A stretch of 64,000 nt of DNA from Novosphingobium percolationis (lineage in GTDB: Bacteria > Pseudomonadota > Alphaproteobacteria > Sphingomonadales > Sphingomonadaceae), in NCBI RefSeq assembly GCF_020179425.1, contig NZ_JAILYM010000001.1, forward strand, positions 372,001-436,000, read 5' to 3'. A program made the translations under genes and the position numbers. Below the pieces are notes generated by a model. The model made no database searches, was not told where the DNA came from, and worked only from the letters and a program-made list of their open reading frames with translations. Shown here piece after piece: positions 36,185-45,667 of the stretch. The stretch's first letter is position 1. Each line of letters starts with the position of its first letter.

Positions 36185-37312
36185 TTGGCCAAACCTGCCA
36201 GGCCGCGCGCCGCCAGAACCCCCAAGACCGCTCCTGCCGCCGCCACCCCGGTTGTGCAGTCCAGCGACGCCATCGCCGCCGAAGACGACGCCGCCTTCGC
36301 GCTGCGCAGCCTTCAGCAGGCGCACGCCAACAACAAACGCTTCGAGGCGAGCGACGAGGAACTGCTCAAGTTCTACGAGCAGATGGTCCTGATCCGCCGC
36401 TTCGAGGAAAAGGCGGGGCAGCTTTACGGCCTCGGCCTGATCGGCGGCTTCTGCCACCTCTACATCGGCCAGGAAGCGGTCGCGGTCGGTCTGCAGTCGG
36501 CGCTCAAGGAAGGCCACGACAGCGTCATCACCGGCTATCGCGATCACGGCCACATGCTCGCCTACGGCATCGATCCCAAGGTGATCATGGCCGAGCTGAC
36601 CGGGCGCGGCGCGGGCATTTCGCGCGGCAAGGGTGGCTCGATGCATATGTTCAGCACCGAGCACAAGTTCTATGGCGGCCACGGCATCGTCGGCGCGCAA
36701 GTGCCGCTGGGGGCGGGGCTGGCCTTTGCGCACAAGTACCGCGACGATGGCGGCGTGTGCATGGCCTACTTCGGCGATGGCGCCTCGAATCAGGGCCAGG
36801 TCTACGAAACCTTCAACATGGCGGCGCTGTGGAAGCTGCCTATCGTGTTCGTGGTCGAAAACAACGGCTACGCCATGGGCACCGCGGTGAAGCGCGGCTC
36901 GGCCGAGACGCACTTCTACCGTCGCGGCACCGCGTTCCGCATTCCCGGCATGGACGTGAACGGCATGGACGTTCTGGAAGTCCGCCAGGCCGCCGAAGTC
37001 GCGCTCGAATACGTGCGCGCGGGCAATGGTCCGGTGCTGATGGAGCTGAACACCTACCGCTATCGCGGCCACTCCATGTCCGACCCCGCCAAGTATCGCA
37101 GCCGCGAGGAAGTGCAGGAAATGCGCGACAAACACGATCCGATCGAAGGCGCCAAGCAGGAACTGCTCAAGCGCGGCGTGACCGAAGAGCGCATCAAGGA
37201 CATCGACAAGAAGATCCGCCAGCAGGTGGCCGAATCCGCCGACTTCGCCGAAAGCTCGCCCGAGCCGCAGGCGCACGAACTGTACACCGACGTCCTGGTG
37301 GAGACCTACTGA
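36185..37312 (+). CDS. pdhA: Pyruvate dehydrogenase E1 component, alpha subunit
   Basis: 375 residues. The start is TTG at 36185, with AAAGGA 11 nt upstream; no in-frame ATG fits, so the start is somewhat uncertain. After a ~45-residue Ala/Pro-rich tail the E1-alpha fold begins ([20 protein letters not shown]). Thiamine diphosphate motif: [12 protein letters not shown] ending in [11 protein letters not shown]. The phosphorylation-loop region [15 protein letters not shown] is present. It decarboxylates pyruvate with PdhB. The pdhB start follows 1 nt after the stop. The E2 and E3 genes are not in the window. Confidence 0.96.
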   Translation: MAKPARPRAARTPKTAPAAATPVVQSSDAIAAEDDAAFALRSLQQAHANNKRFEASDEELLKFYEQMVLIRRFEEKAGQLYGLGLIGGFCHLYIGQEAVAVGLQSALKEGHDSVITGYRDHGHMLAYGIDPKVIMAELTGRGAGISRGKGGSMHMFSTEHKFYGGHGIVGAQVPLGAGLAFAHKYRDDGGVCMAYFGDGASNQGQVYETFNMAALWKLPIVFVVENNGYAMGTAVKRGSAETHFYRRGTAFRIPGMDVNGMDVLEVRQAAEVALEYVRAGNGPVLMELNTYRYRGHSMSDPAKYRSREEVQEMRDKHDPIEGAKQELLKRGVTEERIKDIDKKIRQQVAESADFAESSPEPQAHELYTDVLVETY

Positions 37313-37313
37313 G

Positions 37314-38675
37314 ATGGCGATCGACCTCAAGATGCCCGCCCTCTCCCCGACGATGGAAGAGGGCACCCTCGCCAGATGGCTGGTCAAGCCCGGCGACACC
37401 GTGAAATCCGGCGACATCCTCGCCGAGATCGAGACCGACAAGGCGACGATGGAATTCGAAGCCATCGACGAAGGCACCGTGGCCGAACTGCTCGTGGCCG
37501 AAGGCACCGAAGGCGTGAAGGTCGGCACCGTCATCGCGCGCATCGCGGGTGAGGGCGAGGACGCCGCCGCGCCGGCCCCTGTCGCCGCTCCGGCCCCGGC
37601 ACCCGTTGCAGCGCCCCCTGCGCCGGCCGCCGCCGCTGCTGTCACGGCTACACCGGCCCCCGCGCGCGATCCCGAAGTGCCCGCTGGCACCACGATGGTC
37701 GCCACCACGGTCCGCGAAGCCCTGCGCGACGCCATGGCCGAGGAAATGCGCGCCGACGATCGCATCTTCGTGATGGGCGAGGAAGTGGCCGAATACCAAG
37801 GCGCCTACAAGGTCACGCAAGGGCTGCTCGAAGAGTTCGGCCCCAAGCGCGTGATCGACACGCCGATCACCGAATACGGCTTTGCCGGGATCGGCGCGGG
37901 CGCGGCGATGGGCGGCCTGCGTCCGATCGTCGAGTTCATGACGTTCAACTTCGCCATGCAGGCGATCGACCACATCATCAACTCGGCCGCCAAGACCAAC
38001 TACATGTCGGGTGGCCAGATGCGCTGCCCGATCGTGTTCCGTGGCCCCAACGGCGCGGCCAGCCGCGTCGGCGCGCAGCACAGCCAGAACTACGGCCCGT
38101 GGTACGCCGCCGTGCCCGGCCTCGTCGTCATCGCGCCGTATGACAGCGCCGATGCCAAAGGCTTGCTCAAGGCCGCGATCCGCAGCCAGGATCCGGTCGT
38201 GTTCCTCGAAAACGAGCTGGTCTACGGCAAGAGCTTCGACGTGCCCCAGACCGACGATTTCGTCCTGCCTATCGGCAAGGCGCGCGTGGTCCGCGAAGGC
38301 AAGGACGTGACGATCGTGTCCTATTCGATCGGCGTCGGCTTCGCGCTGGAAGCCGCCGAAACGCTCGCTGCCGAAGGCATCGACGCCGAAGTGGTGGACC
38401 TGCGCACGCTGCGTCCGCTCGACAAGGCCACCGTGCTGGCCTCGCTCGCCAAGACCAACCGCATGGTCGTGGCCGAGGAAGGCTTCCCGGTCTGCTCGAT
38501 CGCCTCGGAAATCATCGCCATCGCGATGGAAGACGGCTTCGACCACCTCGATGCCCCAGTCCTGCGCGTGTGCGACGAGGACGTGCCGCTGCCTTATGCC
38601 GCCAATCTCGAAAAGGCCGCACTGATCGATGCGGGCAAGATCGCCGCCGCCGTGCGCAAGGTCTGCTATCGCTGA
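37314..38675 (+). CDS. pdhB: Pyruvate dehydrogenase E1 component, beta subunit, with N-terminal lipoyl domain
   Basis: 453 residues, about 130 longer than a plain E1-beta. Residues 1-80 are a lipoyl domain with the lipoylation lysine in [13 protein letters not shown] Pro/Ala hinge (about 85-125) leads into the E1-beta transketolase domain ([33 protein letters not shown]). This E1-beta/lipoyl fusion is known in alphaproteobacteria. It pairs with PdhA and passes acetyl groups to E2. A bidirectional hairpin follows. Confidence 0.97.
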   Translation: MAIDLKMPALSPTMEEGTLARWLVKPGDTVKSGDILAEIETDKATMEFEAIDEGTVAELLVAEGTEGVKVGTVIARIAGEGEDAAAPAPVAAPAPAPVAAPPAPAAAAAVTATPAPARDPEVPAGTTMVATTVREALRDAMAEEMRADDRIFVMGEEVAEYQGAYKVTQGLLEEFGPKRVIDTPITEYGFAGIGAGAAMGGLRPIVEFMTFNFAMQAIDHIINSAAKTNYMSGGQMRCPIVFRGPNGAASRVGAQHSQNYGPWYAAVPGLVVIAPYDSADAKGLLKAAIRSQDPVVFLENELVYGKSFDVPQTDDFVLPIGKARVVREGKDVTIVSYSIGVGFALEAAETLAAEGIDAEVVDLRTLRPLDKATVLASLAKTNRMVVAEEGFPVCSIASEIIAIAMEDGFDHLDAPVLRVCDEDVPLPYAANLEKAALIDAGKIAAAVRKVCYR

Positions 38676-38699
38676 TCGCGCAAGACTGCTGCGAAACCG

Positions 38700-38731
38700 A
38701 AGGGCCGCTTCCCGCAGGGAGCGGTCCTTTC
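38700..38731. terminator. Bidirectional terminator between pdhB and the TadE genes
   Basis: AAGGGCCGCTTCCC pairs with GGGAGCGGTCCTTT across a short GCA loop, with one G-U pair and one bulge. Lies between two convergent genes, 25 nt after the pdhB stop and 6 nt from the TadE stop. Confidence 0.55.
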
Positions 38732-38736
38732 GCGTT

Positions 38737-39411
38737 TCAGGTGGTATACGTCAGGCAACTCGCCACGCCGTCCGTCACGTTGCGCACATAGATCTGCGTC
38801 AGGTCACGGTCGTCGCGGACGTTGAAGGCGGCGGTGGCCTTGATCGTGTTCGATTGCGATCCGCCGGTGAACAGGTTCGAGATCAGCGGCTGATAATCGT
38901 ACGTCAGTTCGACGAACATCACCGCATCGCCCGCGCTGGCCTTGGCTTCCTCGCCCACGGGGCCCAGGCCCACCAGCGAGCCGTCGGCCCCCTTGCCTTC
39001 CACGCCATAGGCGCTGACCACGGACTTCTTGCCCCGGCACCGCTGCCAGTGGATGTACTGCGTGCTCGTCGTGCCGGGCAGCACTTCCAGGCTGCTGATG
39101 ATCACCCGCCCGTTGGCATAGAGGTTGAGCGCGCCCGCCTGCACGCCCGCGCCCGCCAGCAGGTCGGTCACGTCGCTTTCATAGATCTTGCGGCTCGACA
39201 GCACCGACTGGTCGCCGATGCGCGAGGCGTTGTCGGCGATCTGCATCGCCAGCTGCGACAGCCGCATCCGCACCATCGTCTGGTTGGCGAGTTCGGTGCC
39301 CCACATGCCCACGGTCAGCAGCAGCGGCAGCGACAGCGCGAATTCCGATGCCGCCACGCCCGATCGGGCGCGCCACAGCGCGCGCCAACGAGCCTTGAGC
39401 CCCCGCTTCAC
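38737..39411 (-). CDS. TadE-like minor pilus protein
   Basis: 224 residues from GTG 39411 (GTG AAG CGG, VKRGLKARWRALWRA). After the basic tail comes the TadE/prepilin-like helix SGVAASEFALSLPLLLTVGM, with the conserved Glu. Then a long extracytoplasmic domain with two cysteines (HWQRCRGKK and ASCLTYTT). GTG overlaps the upstream stop by 4 nt, so it is the last gene of a translationally coupled TadG-TadE-TadE module. TadE proteins are minor pilins needed for Flp pilus assembly. Confidence 0.82.
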   Translation of the reverse strand: MKRGLKARWRALWRARSGVAASEFALSLPLLLTVGMWGTELANQTMVRMRLSQLAMQIADNASRIGDQSVLSSRKIYESDVTDLLAGAGVQAGALNLYANGRVIISSLEVLPGTTSTQYIHWQRCRGKKSVVSAYGVEGKGADGSLVGLGPVGEEAKASAGDAVMFVELTYDYQPLISNLFTGGSQSNTIKATAAFNVRDDRDLTQIYVRNVTDGVASCLTYTT

Positions 39412-39995
39412 TTGCAATTCCCCACCTTGGTCGATGCTTCCTGCAGCTTGAACGGCTGGTTGCGCAGCACCGTCGTCGCCGTGGTCGATACGGTTGAGGA
39501 CAGCCCCACCAGCGCCGCCATCGGGAACGCGCGCGGATAGCTCATCGTCGCGCTGTAAAGTACCGCATCGCGCGCCCCGCCAAGGCCCGTCACGCCGCGG
39601 TCGGCATCCCACACGCCATTGCCGTTGGCATCTTCGAACGCCTCGTCATTGTCGCACGCCCCGTTGGCGTTGGTATCGGTATAGTCCTCGGGCGTGCTGA
39701 CGTTGCTGAAGTTGGTGTAGGCCTTGCGCTTGAACGCCAGCGTCGCCGAAGGCACCAGTTGCTGCACCCGCGCCGTCACCTTGGCATCAATCGTCGCGGT
39801 CTGCCCGCTGGCGCTTTCCAGCGTAGAGGCGCGTGCGGCCTGCTGCACCGCGCCCTGCAGGATGGTAGTGGCCCACATGTTGTAGCCCATGTCGAACATG
39901 CCCATCAGCACGCTCACCAACACCGGCAGAACCAGCGCGAACTCAGCGGCGGTGGCCGCCTCCCGCGCGCGCCAGAGCGTATGCAGCGCCCTCAT
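39408..39995 (-). CDS. TadE-like minor pilus protein with Asp/Asn-rich calcium-loop insert
   Basis: 195 residues from ATG 39995 (MRALHTLWRAREAATAAEFA). The TadE helix is AATAAEFALVLPVLVSVLMG. Residues about 106-133 carry a run of Asp/Asn/Gly (DTNANGACDNDEAF, EDANGNGVWDADRG) that looks like one or two EF-hand or thrombospondin-3-type calcium loops, unusual in a TadE. The start overlaps the TadG stop by 4 nt and the stop overlaps the next TadE by 4 nt. Confidence 0.8.
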   Translation of the reverse strand: MRALHTLWRAREAATAAEFALVLPVLVSVLMGMFDMGYNMWATTILQGAVQQAARASTLESASGQTATIDAKVTARVQQLVPSATLAFKRKAYTNFSNVSTPEDYTDTNANGACDNDEAFEDANGNGVWDADRGVTGLGGARDAVLYSATMSYPRAFPMAALVGLSSTVSTTATTVLRNQPFKLQEASTKVGNCK

Positions 39996-41941
39996 TGCGA
40001 AAGCCTCAGGTCGCCGATCGAGCGCGCGATCTTGGCAAAGGCGGCATCCAGCTCGGTGGAATTGGATGCAGAGAAATAGTGCCCGGCCCCTGCGCACTCG
40101 GTCATGATCGGGTTGAGGTCGGTCCCGAAGGCGATGAACCACACCGTGATGTTGCGGTTCTTCACCTGCTCGCACGCGAACGAGAACCGCTTTTCCACCG
40201 TCTGCGTCAGCGTCAGCGCCGAAGACGGCCCCCACCGCCGCCGCGCGAGCGGTTCCACGCCATAGGCGCCATAGGTGAGGTCATAGGACGAGGTCTGGCC
40301 ATCGGTCAGGAAGATCACGTGACGGCTCGTCGGGCGGGTCGCCGTCACGTTGGCGTTCTCGCTCGCGAACAGCCCCGTGGGCGATATCAGCCGCCCGGCC
40401 CAGATCATGCCGATGTCGTGATAGGTGCTACCGCCCGCCTTCAGGCTGTCGATGTAGGTCGCGAGCGAACTCGTCGTCCAGGTCTGCAGCTTCTTGGCCA
40501 TCGCGGGGCAATCGGCAAACCCGCCATAATAGGGCGAGATGTATTCGTTCTGCGTCGTCACCTCGCTGGTCGACCAGTTGCCCGTGCCGTTCCACAGCAG
40601 CGCCCGGTTATAGATCACCGCCGGATAGTGCGGTCGCCACTGCGTCGCCGCCATCCCGGCGGTGGGCACCGTGTCGATATCGAGATCCAGCGCCTTGGTC
40701 AGGTCGACATTGGTATAGTCGGTAATCTCGTACGTGCCGCGTTCCTCGATGCAGCCGTCCGAGCCCGTGCGCCAGCCGCTCACATCCTTGGTCACGTCCT
40801 TGTACCACCACTGGCTGCCGCTGCCGAGCTTGGGCTCGGTGATAGTGTCGTATTGCAGCGTGTAGTTGGTATAGGTCGTCTTCGTCGTCGAACACGTCGT
40901 GCCCGAACGCGTCACCGTGCCATAGTTCGCGCCATTGTAGACGATCTGGTAGGTCGTCACTGTGCGCGTGCCCGCCGGCGGCCCGGTCACGGCCGTCTGG
41001 GTAGAGGATATCTTGTTGGTCTTGCTGCTCAACGTGTTCGCGGGCGCGGAGCAGGTATAGGTCCCGAACCACGTTTTGGTGGCGGCGAACGTGTACGTGC
41101 TGTCCCACGCCGTGCCGGAAACAAGATCGGTGCCGGTGTCGTAGGTATAAGTCCCGTTCGCCGACCCCGTGCCGACCAGCGTGCGCGAAGGGTAGGCCCA
41201 GCTCTTCACCATCCAGTCGTCCGCCAGCAACGAGCCGACGTTCACGTTCGAGGAATAGGGCACGAAGCCATAGCGGATGCGGCTGCCCGGCTGCTTCACG
41301 CCTTCCATCGTGGCATAAAAGTTCTTCACCACGGTCTTCAGGATCGCGATCTTGGGGCTGGTGTCGCCGTTGTTGATCTCGTTCATCGAGCCCGTGACGT
41401 CGAGCGCCATCATGATGTCGGTGTTGGGCGCGTTGAGCTGGGCGGTGCAGGTCGCAGTCATCGCCACCGGCTGGGCGGAGAACATCTGCATGATCGTCAT
41501 CGGTACGCTGGTCGTCGCGGTCCCCGCGATCGACTGATCGTCCTGGATCACCATGGCAAAGTTCCGCCCGGTCGAACCATACGTGCCGGACGAGAAGTTG
41601 ACGTTGAACATCCGCGATCCGCGATCGACCACCTTGGCCGTATCGGTTGCGGCGTTGAAATTCGTGATCGCGCCCATCTGCTTGCGCGCGGCCAGCACGC
41701 CCGCATCGCAGGCCTGCTGCAACCGCGACTGGATCAGATAGAGCCGCCCCGCGTCGACGCCGCCGCCCACCAGCGCCATCAGCGGCAGCAGCGCGCCGGC
41801 AATGATCATCGCGGTATTGCCCGCCCGATCTCGGGCGAGGCGGGTCAGGAAACCGTCCTCGACGCCCGGGCTGGCAGGCACGCGCATCGCGCGAGCGCGC
41901 GCACCGAACACCGAACCGAGCAGGGCAAGCAGAACCTTCAC
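39992..41941 (-). CDS. TadG-like protein with von Willebrand A domain
   Basis: 649 residues from ATG 41941. The N-terminus has a basic stretch then a TadG-type membrane helix (RDRAGNTAMIIAGALLPLMA). The vWA MIDAS begins at Asp181-Thr183-Ser185 (MALDVTGSMNEIN). A long Thr/Tyr-rich insert (about 280-420) splits the vWA domain before IFLTDGQTSS and the closing strands. TadG proteins sit in the envelope and help assemble or anchor Flp pili. It is first of the second G-E-E module. Confidence 0.85.
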   Translation of the reverse strand: MKVLLALLGSVFGARARAMRVPASPGVEDGFLTRLARDRAGNTAMIIAGALLPLMALVGGGVDAGRLYLIQSRLQQACDAGVLAARKQMGAITNFNAATDTAKVVDRGSRMFNVNFSSGTYGSTGRNFAMVIQDDQSIAGTATTSVPMTIMQMFSAQPVAMTATCTAQLNAPNTDIMMALDVTGSMNEINNGDTSPKIAILKTVVKNFYATMEGVKQPGSRIRYGFVPYSSNVNVGSLLADDWMVKSWAYPSRTLVGTGSANGTYTYDTGTDLVSGTAWDSTYTFAATKTWFGTYTCSAPANTLSSKTNKISSTQTAVTGPPAGTRTVTTYQIVYNGANYGTVTRSGTTCSTTKTTYTNYTLQYDTITEPKLGSGSQWWYKDVTKDVSGWRTGSDGCIEERGTYEITDYTNVDLTKALDLDIDTVPTAGMAATQWRPHYPAVIYNRALLWNGTGNWSTSEVTTQNEYISPYYGGFADCPAMAKKLQTWTTSSLATYIDSLKAGGSTYHDIGMIWAGRLISPTGLFASENANVTATRPTSRHVIFLTDGQTSSYDLTYGAYGVEPLARRRWGPSSALTLTQTVEKRFSFACEQVKNRNITVWFIAFGTDLNPIMTECAGAGHYFSASNSTELDAAFAKIARSIGDLRLSQ

Positions 41942-42061
41942 CCCGGCAGGACTAGCGCCAGGTCTGGAAAGATCAGGTTAATGTCGCCGACCGAATTGCA
42001 TCGAAACCGAACGCCCCGGCCGGACATTCCCGCCATCCCGCGCGCGCGCCATGGTTAAGGC

Positions 42062-42493
42062 TCAGACCTTGAGGAAGATCGATCGGGTATAGGTGGTGGA
42101 GAATGTCAGAGAGGTGATCCACACCACCACCGGGGCCTGGTACGTCATCGTCAGGGTATATTCCGATGCCCCCGCCACGCGCGATGTCGATACCGGATCG
42201 ACCCGAACCAGCGTCAACTGGTCTGCCCTGATGAAATAGGGCGCCGACGATGCCACCGCGATGGCCGTATCGCGCATCTGCGCCGTGGTCAGCTTGTTGC
42301 CAGTCTGCCCCTGCGTCACCACCTGCCGCTGCACGTCCGCCGCCGCGCAGCCCAGCGCCGCATAGGCCTGCATCACGATGGAGAACTGGAAGATGCCCAG
42401 CATCAACAGGATGAACATCGGCCCGATCAGTGCAAACTCGACCGTGGCCGAACCTTCCTGCCGTTGCCGCAACCGGCGCAGGATCGAGGCCAT
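42062..42493 (-). CDS. TadE-like minor pilus protein
   Basis: 143 residues from ATG 42493 (MASILRRLRQRQEGSATVEF). It has the TadE pseudopilin helix SATVEFALIGPMFILLMLG and a short extracytoplasmic domain ending TRSIFLKV. It follows another TadE gene by 26 bp. The promoter region of the vWA TadG gene lies in the 120-bp gap after its stop. Confidence 0.82.
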   Translation of the reverse strand: MASILRRLRQRQEGSATVEFALIGPMFILLMLGIFQFSIVMQAYAALGCAAADVQRQVVTQGQTGNKLTTAQMRDTAIAVASSAPYFIRADQLTLVRVDPVSTSRVAGASEYTLTMTYQAPVVVWITSLTFSTTYTRSIFLKV

Positions 42494-42519
42494 GCGCTCG
42501 ACCACGAGAGCTGCCCCCC

Positions 42520-42984
42520 TCACGAGATCTGCACCGTGCGCTGCATCGTCGTCGTGATCGGCGCGCCGATGCCGAAATCGGTCCACATGGGCGTGAAGGT
42601 ATCGGTCACCTGCAAGCGCAGGTACTTGGCGATCTCGCCCGTCACCGGGCAATAACCGGGCAGCGACACATAGGCCGTGTCCACCCCGCAACGATAGACC
42701 GTGGTGATCGCAATGTTCGCCACCGGAACGCCGGTCGTCGTTGAAAGAACACCCTTCATCGTTGTCAGCTTGGCGTCGTTGTCGGGCACGGCGGCCAGCA
42801 CGATCTGCACGGCTTCGCTCATCGCACCCTGCAACTGGGTGCGCCGCGCCACCAGGCGGGTCACGTCCACCGTGCCCAGACCCAGCAGCGCCAGCAGCGG
42901 GGCGACGAACGCGAACTCGATCACCACCGAACCGTCGCCCGATCCGGTCAGATGCCCCAGCAGACCGCGCAGCCGTCCGATCAT
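42520..42984 (-). CDS. TadE-like minor pilus protein
   Basis: 154 residues from ATG 42984 (MIGRLRGLLGHLTGSGDGSV). The helix GSVVIEFAFVAPLLALLGLG has the conserved Glu five residues in. The extracytoplasmic part has a Cys pair (VYRCGVD and LPGYCPV). The start overlaps the upstream TadG-like stop by 4 nt. Confidence 0.82.
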   Translation of the reverse strand: MIGRLRGLLGHLTGSGDGSVVIEFAFVAPLLALLGLGTVDVTRLVARRTQLQGAMSEAVQIVLAAVPDNDAKLTTMKGVLSTTTGVPVANIAITTVYRCGVDTAYVSLPGYCPVTGEIAKYLRLQVTDTFTPMWTDFGIGAPITTTMQRTVQIS

Positions 42985-44306
42985 GATACCAGGATCACGC
43001 TGGGCGCATCGGTGCCCACAGACGTCGTCGTCGTCAGGCCGACGGGGCAGAAACTGGTCATGTTCACGTTGCCCTGGATCGAGATCATGTTGGCGGTGAT
43101 CTGCAGGCAGCGACTGGTGACGCGCGCGGTGCCGCCAAAGGCCAGCGTCGACTTGGGGAAATAGACGGTGCCGTTGATGATCGAATCCGAATTGCCGTTC
43201 AGCGTCGAGATATTGCCCGCGCTGTTGCGATCCTCGAAGATCAGCATTCCTTCCAGCTTGGCCGCTTCGGTCGAGGAAACGCCCGCACTGACCAGCTGCG
43301 CCTGCGTCATCGCCGTCAGGTTGATCGACGAGCCGCCGTTCAGCTTGAAATAGGCGCCGTTCTTCAGCACGAACATTACGCCGTTGGCCGTGACCGCATC
43401 TTGCGCGCGGATCGTCACGCCACCGCCGTTGATCACATAGACCCCCGGATTGAGCACCGTGTTACAGGCTGTGGTGATGTTGGTGTAGGTGCCGGGGTTG
43501 AGCGTTGCGACGGTCGTGTTGCCCGACTTCACGCAGGCATAGGTCGTGCCGGTTGCGGTGTTGTTGGGCGGCGTCAGGTTGACGAAGGGGTCCGACAGCG
43601 TGGTCATGTATTCCTTGACCACGTCGTCGGTGTGCGTGTCGAACCAGTCGTCGATGCCGCCCGCCGACATCAGGTAGTTGACGTCGATCTCGGGATTGCC
43701 CGACACGCGGATCGAATTGGTCGAATTGGACAGGGCGGCAAGGCCACAGCCCGATTTCAGCACCGCGCTACCACCGATGGTGATCGCGCCATCGGCAGAC
43801 TGGTTCGTCGCAATCATGCAACTGGTATAGGTCGCACCCTTGGCGAAGCTCGCTTGTGCCGAAACCGAGACCGTCGTGGTCTGCCCGGTCACGAAGCCGA
43901 AGAACGGCAACTGGCGCGTGGCCGAGGCATTGACCTGGATCGCGTTCGACGTGCCATTATTGTAGTTGACCAGCGACACCGTGGGGGTCGCGGCAAAGTC
44001 CGTCGTCACCGCCAGGTTCGCGGCGAATTCCTGCTGGGCGTGTGTGGTATAGGCCGTCTTGCTGATGCCCTTGGCCAGTGACCATGCGCCGCCGATCGCG
44101 GCCTGATCCGCCGCATACTGCAACTCTCGCCGCCACAGGAACCATTGCGCTGTATCGATGGCATATCCCGCGGCAGAGACCAGCACCGGCGCCGACATGG
44201 CGATCAGGACCGTGGCATTGCCCGATTTGCACGCGGCAAGCGCCTGCATGAGACCGCGCTTGCGCGTGCGCCAATTGCGAACCATGGAGCCGATCCTGCC
44301 GAGCAT
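42981..44306 (-). CDS. TadG-like protein without vWA domain
   Basis: 441 residues from ATG 44306; ATG 44285 is also possible. N-terminal TadG helix CKSGNATVLIAMSAPVLVSA and the DTAQWFLWRRELQYAADQAA segment typical of TadG. Instead of a MIDAS, the C-terminal two-thirds is Gly/Asn/Ser/Thr-rich beta repeat (GAITIGGSAVLKSGCG, NPGVYVINGGGVTIRA, GAYFKLNGGSSINLTA), resembling a right-handed beta-helix or adhesin-like domain. First gene of a G-E-E module parallel to the vWA one. Possibly surface-exposed at the pilus base or tip (inference). Confidence 0.75.
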   Translation of the reverse strand: MLGRIGSMVRNWRTRKRGLMQALAACKSGNATVLIAMSAPVLVSAAGYAIDTAQWFLWRRELQYAADQAAIGGAWSLAKGISKTAYTTHAQQEFAANLAVTTDFAATPTVSLVNYNNGTSNAIQVNASATRQLPFFGFVTGQTTTVSVSAQASFAKGATYTSCMIATNQSADGAITIGGSAVLKSGCGLAALSNSTNSIRVSGNPEIDVNYLMSAGGIDDWFDTHTDDVVKEYMTTLSDPFVNLTPPNNTATGTTYACVKSGNTTVATLNPGTYTNITTACNTVLNPGVYVINGGGVTIRAQDAVTANGVMFVLKNGAYFKLNGGSSINLTAMTQAQLVSAGVSSTEAAKLEGMLIFEDRNSAGNISTLNGNSDSIINGTVYFPKSTLAFGGTARVTSRCLQITANMISIQGNVNMTSFCPVGLTTTTSVGTDAPSVILVS

Positions 44307-44460
44307 GTTTCCGTTCCTGTTGCGGACCGATGCGGCGCTTGCGAGAAGCGATCCCTGCTTCCCTGGTGCCAAATACGGTCCGTTGGTTAGGGGATGTGCA
44401 ACCGATGCCGTTAATTCGCGGTTACCGTCACACCGAATTCACAAGGATTGCGACCCGATC

Positions 44461-45054
44461 ATGCAAAGCGTTGATGCCGGGGACGAACTTGGTCCCGACG
44501 ACGGGCTCGACCCGATCGAACGGCTCGCCGTGGCCTATGCGCCCGGCACGGTTCGGCCCGCCTGGCGCGGCTTTCTCGCCTTCGACCGCCGCCTTGCCGA
44601 TGCCGCGCGCGAAGGCCGCGATCCGATCATGATCCAGTTGCGCCTTGCCTGGTGGCGCGATCGCATGGCCGAGCCCGCCGCGCGCTGGCCTGCCGGCGAG
44701 CCACTGCTCGCCATGCTCACGGCATGGGACGCCGAACGGTCTGCACTTTCCGCCATGGTCGATGGCTGGGAAGCCCGCAACGTCGGCTCGGACGGCGGCG
44801 CCGCGTTGCGCAGCGCGCGCATTGCCGCGCTCGAAGCGCTGGCCCGCATCGGCGGCGCGCGCGACGGTGCGGTGCTGGCTGATGTCCGCCGCGCCGCTGC
44901 CGAATGGCTGGACAGGAGTGGGGCGGGGACCATCCGTCTGCCCCGCGCCATGCGCCCGCTCGTCGTGCTGCGCGGCATGGCCTTGCGCGGAGAGGAAGGC
45001 CCGCCGCTCCGCCGCTTCCTCACGCTGCTGCGGCTGGGGATGCTGGGCCGCTAA
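44461..45054 (+). CDS. Squalene/phytoene-synthase-like family protein
   Basis: 197 residues from ATG 44461 (MQSVDAGDELG). The segment RLAVAYAPGTVRPAWRGFLAFDR then PIMIQLRLAWWRDRM resembles a short all-helical prenyl-synthase-like family seen in alphaproteobacteria (related to mitochondrial NDUFAF6). The Asp-rich catalytic motifs of true phytoene synthases are not apparent and the protein is about 80 residues short. A synthase activity is unlikely; role unknown. Family call is tentative. Confidence 0.5.
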   Translation: MQSVDAGDELGPDDGLDPIERLAVAYAPGTVRPAWRGFLAFDRRLADAAREGRDPIMIQLRLAWWRDRMAEPAARWPAGEPLLAMLTAWDAERSALSAMVDGWEARNVGSDGGAALRSARIAALEALARIGGARDGAVLADVRRAAAEWLDRSGAGTIRLPRAMRPLVVLRGMALRGEEGPPLRRFLTLLRLGMLGR

Positions 45055-45131
45055 AATGGAGGCAGTTGGCGTTGGTTGCCGCGCTTTCGCTCAGTAGTTT
45101 CCCCGAGAGACGGGGTAAGGAGCGCAGAGCG

Positions 45132-45602
45132 GTGAACCGGGTGCTGATCGGCGCGATGGCGACGCTGCTGCTCGTTACCTCGGGCGTGTTCTGGTGGGAA
45201 GGCCGCGCCGCCGACGAACGCAATGCGCCAGCACCGCGCCTCGCGCTCGCCACCGATGCGAGTGCGGAGGCAGAGGACGAACTGCCCGAAGCCGATGCGG
45301 GCGATGCGATCGGTCCGGCCTTGCCACAGGCGAGCGAACAGAGCCGCGAACAGCGCCGCTTCGACCGGCTCGACAAGGACCGCGACAGCCGCATCACCCG
45401 CAACGAGATGCTCAGTCCCCGCGTGAAGGATTTCCGCAAGCTCGATGCCGACGGCAACAACCTCCTGACCTTCGAGGAGTGGGCCACGGCCACCTCAAAC
45501 AAGTTCAAGGGGGCCGATGCCAACGGCGACGGCGTGTTGGACAGGGCCGAATACGCCACCACCAAGGCCAAGCCAAAAAAGCCCGCCTGCAAGTGCCGCT
45601 AG
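45132..45602 (+). CDS. Membrane-anchored EF-hand protein
   Basis: 156 residues from GTG 45132 with AGGAG 10 nt upstream. One N-terminal hydrophobic helix (VLIGAMATLLLVTSGVFWWE) acts as anchor or signal. After an acidic linker come three canonical 12-residue calcium loops: DKDRDSRITRNE (81-92), DADGNNLLTFEE (105-116), DANGDGVLDRAE (129-140). The C-terminus KPACKCR is Lys/Cys-rich. A periplasmic calcium binder of unknown partner. The gap after it up to trmFO (convergent) is 65 bp with no clear terminator. Confidence 0.8.
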   Translation: MNRVLIGAMATLLLVTSGVFWWEGRAADERNAPAPRLALATDASAEAEDELPEADAGDAIGPALPQASEQSREQRRFDRLDKDRDSRITRNEMLSPRVKDFRKLDADGNNLLTFEEWATATSNKFKGADANGDGVLDRAEYATTKAKPKKPACKCR

Positions 45603-45667
45603 GCACCCCGTCGGTGGGCCTGTGGGGGCGTCGGGTGTCGTTCTGCCCCCTTTAGGTGTCGTTCAGA

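Noticed and set aside
44461..45054. True phytoene or squalene synthase
   Set aside because: Too short and lacks the paired Asp-rich metal-binding motifs; only a distant family resemblance remains.
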